Positions 6,321 to 11,972 of a stretch of DNA of 40,842 bases are shown here, in pieces; the stretch's first letter is position 1, and each line of letters begins with the position of its first letter. The stretch comes from a virus. The position numbers and the translations under genes are program-made. The stretch covers positions 1 to 40,842 of IMG/VR virus record IMGVR_UViG_3300050821_010032; one strand, given 5' to 3'. Below the pieces are notes generated by a model. That model did not search any database. It was not told the origin of the DNA and saw only the letters and a list, made by a program, of their open reading frames with translations.

Positions 6321-6540
6321 AGCCTTTGGGCTTCTTAGGCTTGTGCTCGTCGTCCATCGCCTTTCGGGCATGCTCTCGCAGGTCCCGTTCGACGATCGGA
6401 CCGAGAGCGCCGCTCAGATATTCGGCCACACTGATGTTTAGATAGGCCGCTACGACCCGAGCTTTCCGAAGGATCTCGGTATCGATCTTCACCACGGAAT
6501 CGTTTCTTCGGACCATCGTTCCCGCCGCGCCAGCATTCAT
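6319..6540 (-). CDS. Ribbon-helix-helix type regulator, first gene of the minus operon
   Basis: A 73-residue protein started at ATG 6540 behind GGAGGT. Residues 10-50 fit the ribbon-helix-helix pattern: a strand (DSVVKIDTEI), then two helices (LRKARVVAAYLN and VAEYLSGALGPIV), followed by a Lys/Pro-rich tail. Such proteins bind short dyads as dimers. Its own promoter and the opposing one carry three related GGTTACCGGG-type sites, so autoregulation and control of the rightward early genes are likely. Confidence 0.65.
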   Translation of the reverse strand: MNAGAAGTMVRRNDSVVKIDTEILRKARVVAAYLNISVAEYLSGALGPIVERDLREHARKAMDDEHKPKKPKG

Positions 6541-6600
6541 GAATGACCTCCAGTTACCGAGACTCGGATTGTACAGGGCCCGGGGTTCCGCTTCAACGAA

Positions 6601-6629
6601 ATGATACCGGAGTGTTACCCGGTAGTCAA
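6601..6629 (-). promoter_or_regulatory. Leftward promoter of the GGCNN operon
   Basis: On the minus strand TTGACT (6624-6629) and TATCAT (6601-6606) are separated by 17 bp. The spacer contains an operator-like ACCGGGTAAC. The two boxes are identical to those of the opposing promoter at 6655-6682. Confidence 0.75.
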
Positions 6630-6675
6630 CCAAGGATTTTTTCCCGGTAACCTATTGACTCTGGTTACCGGGTAG
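6613..6675. promoter_or_regulatory. Triple operator array between divergent promoters
   Basis: Three related sites occur: GTTACCCGGTAG at 6614-6625, CCCGGTAACC at 6643-6652 and GGTTACCGGG at 6663-6672. The last two form a perfect 10-bp inverted repeat with a 10-bp gap, flanking the rightward -35. The outer sites lie in the spacers of the leftward and rightward promoters, so one protein could control both. The adjacent ribbon-helix-helix protein is the natural candidate. Confidence 0.7.
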
Positions 6676-6682
6676 CTATCAT
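6655..6682 (+). promoter_or_regulatory. Rightward early promoter
   Basis: TTGACT (6655-6660) and TATCAT (6677-6682) are 16 bp apart, and the spacer holds GGTTACCGGG. It drives the genes beginning at 6786 through a structured leader. Confidence 0.7.
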
Positions 6683-6692
6683 GGTGCGTGCC

Positions 6693-6756
6693 CATCAGGG
6701 AATGGCCCTGATGGAAACGAAAACGGCCCCCGAGTGCGGGTAACACTCGAGGGCCA
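6693..6756 (+). promoter_or_regulatory. Structured 5' leader: two hairpins
   Basis: CATCAGGG-AATGG-CCCTGATG (6693-6713) is a perfect eight-pair stem. The second hairpin (6726-6756) pairs GGCCC and CGAGTG with CACTCG and GGGCC across one mismatch, with a seven-base loop. Both lie in the untranslated leader between the rightward promoter and ATG 6786. They may act as an attenuator or stability element; no T-tract follows. Confidence 0.5.
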
Positions 6757-6785
6757 AGCAAAGTCTGACAACGGAGCGCCTTGCA

Positions 6786-7316
6786 ATGTCCACTCTACTC
6801 CGCATTCCCCGTCCGGTCCAGTCCCCATGCGGTATCAAGGTCGTCCGCGACCCCGAGCCGATCGTCATTCGCGAGGACGAGCGCGACCAGGTCGCCGCCT
6901 GGTTCGAGGCACAGCAGTCCTGGTACCGGCTGCAAGAGGCCGACTATCCCGACCGCCACTATTCGCTGTGTGTGACGGCCTTCAACGATCTCGTCATCGC
7001 CTCGAAGCGAACCAAGGCCCGGAGCGCTCAGGACATCATCGCCGGGACGGACTGTTACCGCGACGTCGTGCTCAGCGAGGTCCGCGTGCCCGAGCACCGA
7101 TCGTCGACGCTGGCCACGATCCTGGACGAAGAGGCCGGGTACTTCCTGATGCTCGACACGGACCTCGGCCGTCTGGCCGCGTACGCGCTGCTCTATCACG
7201 CGGAGGGAGCGGAGTACCACGGGGCGAGCACCGTGCAGGAGCTGCTCGACGCCGAGGACGAGTGCCTGGCGTGGCTGAACGCGATGGAAGACGTGTTCGA
7301 CCCGTGCACCCTCTGA
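6786..7316 (+). CDS. Hypothetical first protein of the rightward early operon
   Basis: A 176-residue acidic protein beginning at ATG 6786. It is rich in Asp, Glu, Tyr and Trp, and its second half is helical (TVQELLDAEDECLAWLNAMED). The ribosome-binding site is weak, which may matter because the leader is highly structured. I do not recognise the family. Its place as the first early gene suggests a role in take-over or replication. Confidence 0.65.
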   Translation: MSTLLRIPRPVQSPCGIKVVRDPEPIVIREDERDQVAAWFEAQQSWYRLQEADYPDRHYSLCVTAFNDLVIASKRTKARSAQDIIAGTDCYRDVVLSEVRVPEHRSSTLATILDEEAGYFLMLDTDLGRLAAYALLYHAEGAEYHGASTVQELLDAEDECLAWLNAMEDVFDPCTL

Positions 7317-7372
7317 CACCACCGCGTACGCCCCGGGCCGCACGCCGGCCCGGGGCGATGGAGGGCAATTCG

Positions 7373-8383
7373 ATGACCGCACTCTCGATCGTCCACGCCG
7401 ACAAGCCCAGCGCTCTTACCGTCGTCCACGACACGATGGAGGCCCTGAAGGCGATCCGGACCTTCATCGCGGAGGAGTTCCGCGAAGGGCTCGATTACGG
7501 GGTCATCCCGGGGACCGGCACCAAGCCCACGCTCCTGCTTCCGGGCGCGCAGAAAGCCATGATGTATTTCAACGTCGCGCCCACGCGGCAGATCGACCGG
7601 GCCGAACTGGGCGGGGGACACCTCGAGGTCCTCTGCACCACGCGCCTCGTCAGCCGGAGCACGGGCCACGTGGTCGGGGAAGGTTCCGGGTCCTGTACGT
7701 CGATGGAGAAGAAATACCGCTGGAGGAAAGCCGACCGCGTGTGTCCGAACTGCGGAGCCGCCGCGATCAAGGTGAGCAAGTTCGAGGGGGAGGGGTTCTA
7801 TTGCTTCGCCAAGATCGGGGGTTGCGGTGCGAAGTACCGCGCCGACGATCCCGCGATCACGAGTCAGCCTATCGGTCAGGCCGAGAACCCGGACGTGCAC
7901 GACACCCGCAACACGATCCTGAAGATGGGGATCAAGCGGGCCGACGTCAGCGCGGCAATGTCGCTCGCCTGTTTGAGCGAGCTTTTCACTCAGGACCTGG
8001 AGGACACTTACGACCTTGGGACGCCGGCGCCGGCGCCTGCCGAACCCGCGCCGGCGCCGCGCCAGACGCCCCCACCGAAGACCAAAGCGGAGTGGCCCGG
8101 GAAAGGCCCCGGAACGGCCGGTGTGCCCGTCATGACGCCCGCCGCGCAACGGACTAACGGCGACGCGCCGACGCCGGAGCCGAAGACGTGGTCACTCTAC
8201 CGACGCCTCAAGGACGCAGAGCGATTGCCGCGCGGCAAGGGTCTGTTCGAACACGTATCCTCATGGGGTCAGAGGATGGGCTATGCGGCGCGCATGAACG
8301 ACTGGACGCCGGAGCAAGTCGAGAGCGCGGAGTTCGTGGCCCGGACGTACATGGAAGAGCAGCCAGCGAAAGGGGCCGACTGA
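7373..8383 (+). CDS. Zinc-ribbon phage protein, probably recombination or replication associated
   Basis: A 336-residue protein started at ATG 7373 after GGAGGG; an in-frame ATG at 7358 is possible. An N-terminal region ends in a GTKPTLLLPGAQKAM segment. A zinc ribbon follows with Cys124, Cys127, Cys144 and Cys151. Then comes a conserved block TRNTILKMGIKRADV with FTQDLED (about 178-211). That block is typical of a widespread phage family linked to single-strand DNA handling, as I recall. A proline/alanine linker (215-280) joins a small helical C-terminal domain. The stop is shared with the next start (TGATG). Confidence 0.6.
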   Translation: MTALSIVHADKPSALTVVHDTMEALKAIRTFIAEEFREGLDYGVIPGTGTKPTLLLPGAQKAMMYFNVAPTRQIDRAELGGGHLEVLCTTRLVSRSTGHVVGEGSGSCTSMEKKYRWRKADRVCPNCGAAAIKVSKFEGEGFYCFAKIGGCGAKYRADDPAITSQPIGQAENPDVHDTRNTILKMGIKRADVSAAMSLACLSELFTQDLEDTYDLGTPAPAPAEPAPAPRQTPPPKTKAEWPGKGPGTAGVPVMTPAAQRTNGDAPTPEPKTWSLYRRLKDAERLPRGKGLFEHVSSWGQRMGYAARMNDWTPEQVESAEFVARTYMEEQPAKGAD

Positions 8384-8592
8384 TGCGCGTCTCCTGGCGA
8401 GCCAACCCCTGGACCCGCGCTGCCACCCCCCGGCAGCGCGCCCTGCTCGCGACGATGGCTCGCGAGCGCGGCTGCGACCTGGCCGAGCTGCTCGCGGAAG
8501 TGCTCGGCGACGGCCGGGCCGAGTGCGTGGAAGCGAAGGATGTGGGCCGGGTCGTAGCCCGGCTGAGATCGATGGACGTGAGGGGAGAGTAG
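8383..8592 (+). CDS. Hypothetical 69-aa basic helical protein
   Basis: It starts at ATG 8383 within the previous stop codon. The protein is Arg- and Ala-rich and helical (PRQRALLATMARERGCDLAEL). It ends four bases before the next start. The function is unknown. Confidence 0.6.
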   Translation: MRVSWRANPWTRAATPRQRALLATMARERGCDLAELLAEVLGDGRAECVEAKDVGRVVARLRSMDVRGE

Positions 8593-8596
8593 ACCG

Positions 8597-8830
8597 ATGC
8601 CTGAAACGAAACTGATCGACACAGTCCGCGAGATCGCACAGGAGAAGGGCTGGTCGCTCCAAGGCACGCTCCGGATCGTGCTGGAGGTGCTCAATCCGAT
8701 CCTGACCAAAGAGCAGACCCACAAGCTCCTGGACACGCTCGAGGATGACGTCGGAGGCTTCCTCGACGCGACCGACGGCGTCGAGCGATCGAGTACCACG
8801 GTGGCCCCCGACCGCTCCAACTGCATGTGA
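8597..8830 (+). CDS. Hypothetical 77-aa helical protein
   Basis: It begins at ATG 8597 with a GGGGAG site inside the end of the previous gene. Three amphipathic helices are apparent (TVREIAQEKGWS, TLRIVLEVLNPIL, QTHKLLDTLEDDV). No known family is recognised. Confidence 0.6.
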   Translation: MPETKLIDTVREIAQEKGWSLQGTLRIVLEVLNPILTKEQTHKLLDTLEDDVGGFLDATDGVERSSTTVAPDRSNCM

Positions 8831-8869
8831 CACCCCCCCGTACCAGTCCCGGCCTCCCCCCGGCCGGGA

Positions 8870-8900
8870 CACTTACTTACCACCGCGAAAGGAGACCGAG
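8870..8900 (+). repeat. Leader repeat CTTACTTACCACCGC, copy 1, with ribosome-binding site
   Basis: CTTACTTACCACCGC (8872-8886) followed by an AGGAGACC ribosome-binding site precedes ATG 8905. The same 15 bases, again followed by GGAGACC, precede ATG 9591. It is a duplicated translation-initiation leader. Confidence 0.6.
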
Positions 8901-8904
8901 ACCG

Positions 8905-9156
8905 ATGCCCGAACCTTCGTACTACGTCTGGCTTCTCCAGGATCTGAGATGCGCCCCGATCGTGGAGCACGTCTTCACGGCGGAGCATCTCGCAATGCAC
9001 GCGGCCGAGCGGATCGTCGGAAACCGTTCCGTCGCACGGATCGACCACGGCGACATCATGCTTTGGGGTCCGGGCGATGGCACCACGCAAGTGATGGTCC
9101 GCAAGTTCACGCGCGAAGACGCGCTGATGATGGACCTTTTTATCCCGGTCGAGTAA
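8905..9156 (+). CDS. Hypothetical 83-aa protein
   Basis: The start at ATG 8905 is set by AAAGGAGACC eight or so bases upstream. The product is mixed alpha/beta with a hydrophobic N terminus (SYYVWLLQDL) and a conserved-looking GDIMLWGPGDG turn. No family is recognised. It lies behind the duplicated leader at 8870-8900. Confidence 0.6.
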   Translation: MPEPSYYVWLLQDLRCAPIVEHVFTAEHLAMHAAERIVGNRSVARIDHGDIMLWGPGDGTTQVMVRKFTREDALMMDLFIPVE

Positions 9157-9171
9157 CCCGGAGACCGCGCC

Positions 9172-9543
9172 ATGGACCGCGTCCGTTGCGACCACTGCGG
9201 TTGGGCCGGAGATCGCTCAGAGCAGTTCGCGCACCCCCGTCTCGGCGACGGGGTCTGTCCGGACTGCTGGCTCGAGGGATTTGAGACGAGACCTCGCGAC
9301 GAAATGGGCCCGCTGATGGAGGCCCTGTTAGACCATGAGCCGAGCCCGCGCGTCCCCAAAGCCATCATCGACTGGACGGAGGAAGAGTGGGCTATGCACA
9401 TGCGGATGGAAGCCGCTCGCGAGGCCCATGAGCGATCCGATGTCCGGCTCAAGACGACCGTCGAGGACGCCAGTCAGTTAGGGTTCGGCTTCATGCGCGA
9501 AGAGTTCAAGGTGGCACCCCTGAAGAAAAGAAAGGACTGCTAA
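9172..9543 (+). CDS. Zinc-ribbon protein, 123 aa
   Basis: CDHC (Cys6, Cys9) and CPDC (Cys29, Cys32) form an N-terminal zinc ribbon. A Met/Glu-rich helical region follows, then a basic end (LKKRKDC). Such ribbons commonly bind nucleic acid or protein partners. It starts at ATG 9172, and its stop overlaps a further ATG at 9543. Confidence 0.6.
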   Translation: MDRVRCDHCGWAGDRSEQFAHPRLGDGVCPDCWLEGFETRPRDEMGPLMEALLDHEPSPRVPKAIIDWTEEEWAMHMRMEAAREAHERSDVRLKTTVEDASQLGFGFMREEFKVAPLKKRKDC

Positions 9544-9551
9544 TGGGCTAC

Positions 9552-9580
9552 CTTACTTACCACCGCACTGACGAGAGGAG
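9552..9580 (+). repeat. Leader repeat CTTACTTACCACCGC, copy 2
   Basis: Bases 9552-9566 repeat 8872-8886 exactly and are followed by GAGGAGACC before ATG 9591. The repeat supports 9591, not 9543, as the start of the gene behind it. Confidence 0.6.
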
Positions 9581-9590
9581 ACCCCACCCC

Positions 9591-9830
9591 ATGCCCCAAC
9601 GTCTCGCTAACCTCACCCTCTGGGAGCGCCGCGACCGCTTCGGCCGCGCCAAGCCCCCCGGCTACCCCGACGAGCCCGACGACGCGGAGAAAGAGCGCGT
9701 CGCCAAGGCGATCTGCCGGGCCCGCGCGAAGAAGTGGCGCGACGGCCCGCGGCGCAAGACCCAGGTCGAGCGCTCGATGGCCGAGCTGCTCGCGCTGACG
9801 GTCGTCTATCACCACCCGGAGCTGGACTGA
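9591..9830 (+). CDS. Hypothetical 79-aa basic protein
   Basis: ATG 9591 is preferred over ATG 9543 because a GAGGAGACC site precedes it and the same leader module precedes the gene at 8905. The protein is Arg/Lys-rich and helical (DDAEKERVAKAICRARAKKW). It ends in a stop that overlaps the next start. The function is unknown. Confidence 0.6.
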   Translation: MPQRLANLTLWERRDRFGRAKPPGYPDEPDDAEKERVAKAICRARAKKWRDGPRRKTQVERSMAELLALTVVYHHPELD

Positions 9831-10090
9831 TGGCTGGCCAGGTCGCACTGCCTGACTCGATCCTCGCCGCGCGCGTGCTCGATGCGCTGCGGACCGAGCC
9901 CGGCCCGATGACGAAACACTCGATCCTCTTCGCCACGGGATACACCGTCCCCGAGACCCGGATCAAAGCGCTGCTCGACGGCCTGGTTGCCGCCGGGACG
10001 ATCACGCGCGGCACTTACGATTACCACGGCCGCTATCGCGCGGTCGGCTACACTCTCGCCACAGGAGCCCCGCAGCATGACCCACGCTGA
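9830..10090 (+). CDS. Possible winged-helix protein, 86 aa
   Basis: The start codon shares a base with the previous stop (TGATG). The pattern of helices (SILAARVLDALRTEPGPMT, ETRIKALLDGLVAAG) followed by a Tyr-rich hairpin (ITRGTYDYHGRYRAVGY) resembles a small winged helix-turn-helix. The next gene overlaps it by 14 bases. It is a candidate early regulator. Confidence 0.5.
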   Translation: MAGQVALPDSILAARVLDALRTEPGPMTKHSILFATGYTVPETRIKALLDGLVAAGTITRGTYDYHGRYRAVGYTLATGAPQHDPR

Positions 10091-10382
10091 AGCCCTCGCT
10101 CGCCCCTGCCCCAACGGCACGTGGCCCGGCCGCGACTGCCCCGGCGAGCTGGTCAACGCCGGGACGTTCCCCGATCGCGCGTACGGCGTCGACGGGGAGA
10201 CGCTACACCTGATCGACATCCGGCACTGTGCGCGGTGCCACTGCACGATCGCCAGCGACCACGCTGACGGCCGCGTGCTCAACTGCTACCCCGTGGGCCG
10301 CGCCGGCCCCCTCGTTACCGAGCTGGCCCGCGCGTTCGAGCTGCCGACGAGCCGGACGGGCAGAGAGGACGGCACCACATGA
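10077..10382 (+). CDS. Cysteine-containing hypothetical protein, 101 aa
   Basis: It starts at ATG 10077 behind AGGAG, inside the end of the previous gene. Cys pairs at CPNG...DCPG and HCARCHC suggest a metal-binding site. It is followed by a four-base ATGA overlap with the next gene. No family is recognised. Confidence 0.55.
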   Translation: MTHAEALARPCPNGTWPGRDCPGELVNAGTFPDRAYGVDGETLHLIDIRHCARCHCTIASDHADGRVLNCYPVGRAGPLVTELARAFELPTSRTGREDGTT

Positions 10383-10594
10383 CACCCGAGCAAAAGGAGG
10401 CCCTGAATCGGGCTGGAGTCACCGATAAGGACATCGTGATCATGCAGGTGATCCGGCTCATGCTCAAGCACAAGATCACGCTTCAGGACCTGACGGACGC
10501 GATCACGGGCAAGCAATGGGAGAAAGCCGAGCCGATCCAGTGGCCCCGTGCGATCGACGCCAACCCGAACGAGCGAGAGGACGGCCCCTCGTGA
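10379..10594 (+). CDS. Hypothetical 71-aa helical protein
   Basis: It is coupled to the preceding gene by ATGA at 10379-10382 and to the next by GTGA. The product is helical (DIVIMQVIRLMLKHKITLQDLTDAI) and ends EREDGPS, the tail being encoded by the next gene's ribosome-binding region. The function is unknown. Confidence 0.55.
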   Translation: MTPEQKEALNRAGVTDKDIVIMQVIRLMLKHKITLQDLTDAITGKQWEKAEPIQWPRAIDANPNEREDGPS

Positions 10595-10806
10595 TCCGCC
10601 GTCCCACCGCCGCCACCATCGCCCTGTCGTGCGACCGCTGCGGCCTGGTGCTCGCCAGCAACGGCACCACGCCGACGCGGCTGCGGGACGACGCGCGGGT
10701 GTGCGGATGGCTTTACCGGCCCTGGGGCCGCGTCGGGCGGGATTACTGCCCGGGGTGCGCCGGGGTGATCGAGTCGCGGGAAGCGATCCGGAGGAAACGG
10801 CGATGA
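10591..10806 (+). CDS. Small zinc-ribbon protein, 71 aa
   Basis: It starts at GTG 10591, sharing GTGA with the previous stop. Cys14/Cys17 (CDRC) and Cys53/Cys56 (CPGC) make a four-cysteine zinc ribbon, and the C terminus is strongly basic (IRRKRR). Nucleic-acid binding is likely. The gene ends five bases from a convergent minus-strand gene. Confidence 0.6.
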   Translation: MIRRPTAATIALSCDRCGLVLASNGTTPTRLRDDARVCGWLYRPWGRVGRDYCPGCAGVIESREAIRRKRR

Positions 10807-10810
10807 GCGC

Positions 10811-11047
10811 TCAGCCCACCATCGCCTGCAACCGCTCCCACTCGGCGAGCGCTTCCCGGAGCTTGCTCACTGCCGTCGTCACCGCGAACGTGTCGTCGCA
10901 CGCGCTGCACCGGCACGACGAGAGATCGGCCAGGTCGAGGGTGATTTCGGCGTCGAGCTGGCCGCAGGCCACGCAGACGAGCTTGAAGCCCTTCGCGTGG
11001 GTCCGGACCATCTCGCGGACGTTCTCGGTCTTGCCGTTGGTCGCCAT
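10811..11047 (-). CDS. Cysteine-rich putative zinc protein, 78 aa, opposite strand
   Basis: It starts at ATG 11047 behind GGAGAC. CVAC (Cys25, Cys28) and CRCSAC (Cys45-Cys50) suggest a zinc-binding knuckle, with a helical C terminus (VSKLREALAEWERLQ). It is the only leftward gene in this part of the early block. It diverges from the 11193 gene across a 28-bp palindrome that could regulate both. Confidence 0.6.
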   Translation of the reverse strand: MATNGKTENVREMVRTHAKGFKLVCVACGQLDAEITLDLADLSSCRCSACDDTFAVTTAVSKLREALAEWERLQAMVG

Positions 11048-11085
11048 GATCTGAGTCTCCGGGGTTAGCCTTCAGGAAGCAGTCA

Positions 11086-11113
11086 ATTCTCCAAATGGTA
11101 CCAGTTGGAGAAT
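11086..11113. promoter_or_regulatory. 28-bp perfect palindromic operator
   Basis: ATTCTCCAA (11086-11094) and TTGGAGAAT (11105-11113) are perfect inverted repeats. The central TGGTACCA (11096-11103) is itself palindromic, and both share one axis. A partial copy, TGGTACCTGTTG, lies 29 bp further on at 11125-11136. The site lies between divergent genes, so it is probably the target of the adjacent ribbon-helix-helix-like protein. Confidence 0.75.
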
Positions 11114-11133
11114 CTAACGTCAAGTGGTACCTG

Positions 11134-11162
11134 TTGCGGACGCCTGGTTTCTTTGTTACCCT
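11134..11162 (+). promoter_or_regulatory. Probable promoter for the 11193 gene
   Basis: TTGCGG (11134-11139) and TACCCT (11157-11162) are 17 bp apart. The -35 box overlaps the partial operator copy TGGTACCTGTTG, consistent with repression from the palindrome region. Confidence 0.45.
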
Positions 11163-11192
11163 GGAAGATGGTCTTACTTCGGAGGTGTCTTG

Positions 11193-11390
11193 ATGGCGAA
11201 GCGAAAGGCTAAGAAGACAGAGGAAGGCGTCGAGCGCTTCTCTGTGCTCAATCTGAAGGGCTCGGCGGAATACCGCGACTGGCTGGGGACACTCTCGGAA
11301 GAGAGTCTCATCCCCATCGCCGTCATCGTCAGGGACGCGCTGGCGAAGTGGGCGAAGGAACGCGGTTACCCGAGTCCCCCGAAGGTGTGA
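11193..11390 (+). CDS. Ribbon-helix-helix-like small regulator, 65 aa
   Basis: It starts at ATG 11193 behind GGAGGT. A basic N terminus (AKRKAKK) precedes a strand (RFSVLNLKG) and two helices (AEYRDWLGTLSEES, IAVIVRDALAKWAKERG). This is the arrangement of small ribbon-helix-helix or antitoxin-like proteins. Its promoter carries a large palindrome, so autorepression is likely. No toxin partner is evident in the following gene. Confidence 0.55.
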   Translation: MAKRKAKKTEEGVERFSVLNLKGSAEYRDWLGTLSEESLIPIAVIVRDALAKWAKERGYPSPPKV

Positions 11391-11397
11391 GGGCGAC

Positions 11398-11682
11398 ATG
11401 AGCGACGACACGTTCCATCTGAAGGGCGATGAGCCGCCTGGGAGCCCGGACGGAAAGGTTGATCTCTCCGCGACTGATCGTGCGATCGTCAAGCGGACAG
11501 CCGACACACTCAAGGAACTCCTCTACCTATTGCGGAGTGACGGCCCTCTGAAAGATCGCGGAACCCGCCACTTCACTGAGGTGGCAACGAAGAACTTGCT
11601 CGCCAAGTTCGCCTTACTGGAGGACGACATCAAAGGCATCTGGCTCGGCAAGACTAAGGCCAAGCCCAAGCCGAAACGGTAG
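11398..11682 (+). CDS. Hypothetical 94-aa protein
   Basis: It starts at ATG 11398, eight bases after the previous gene. The central region is helical (ATDRAIVKRTADTLKELLYLL) and the C terminus is a Lys/Pro tail (KTKAKPKPKR). It may bind nucleic acid through the tail; no family is recognised. Confidence 0.6.
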   Translation: MSDDTFHLKGDEPPGSPDGKVDLSATDRAIVKRTADTLKELLYLLRSDGPLKDRGTRHFTEVATKNLLAKFALLEDDIKGIWLGKTKAKPKPKR

Positions 11683-11789
11683 CAATCGCAAGATCGTGTC
11701 GGTATCGTGAAGACGGTTTTGAATCCGCCGGCCACGTGGGTCACCTGGCAAGTAGCCCCGCGTGACTGGCCAGTTGAAAGGAAAATGTG

Positions 11790-11969
11790 ATGCATCGAAT
11801 TTTCCTTGGGGAAACTGCGCCCCTTGCGCGCCGGGTCCGCGCTCTGTCGCGTACCAAGGCCCCCGACATTCCCGCCGATCGTGCCCTCTGGCATCAGTGG
11901 ACACAGCGGCTCATTCGCGATCTGGCCCGGTACCTGGCTCGTGTTCACGCTCGCACAGGGAGGGCCTGA
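11790..11969 (+). CDS. Hypothetical 59-aa arginine-rich protein
   Basis: ATG 11790 follows an AAAGGA site. The product is Arg/Ala-rich and amphipathic (LIRDLARYLARVHARTGRA) and ends three bases before the replication gene, so it is probably co-translated with it. The function is unknown. Confidence 0.45.
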   Translation: MHRIFLGETAPLARRVRALSRTKAPDIPADRALWHQWTQRLIRDLARYLARVHARTGRA

Positions 11970-11972
11970 ACC

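Noticed and set aside
5269-6441. 390-codon plus-strand frame across the GGCNN elements
   Set aside because: It crosses the five-base repeats, antisense genes and their promoter side; the composition is that of repeat translation.
6734-7372. N-terminal extension of the 7373 zinc-ribbon gene
   Set aside because: The extension is Arg/Gly-rich out-of-frame shadow of the 6786 gene; a proper start with GGAGGG lies at 7373.
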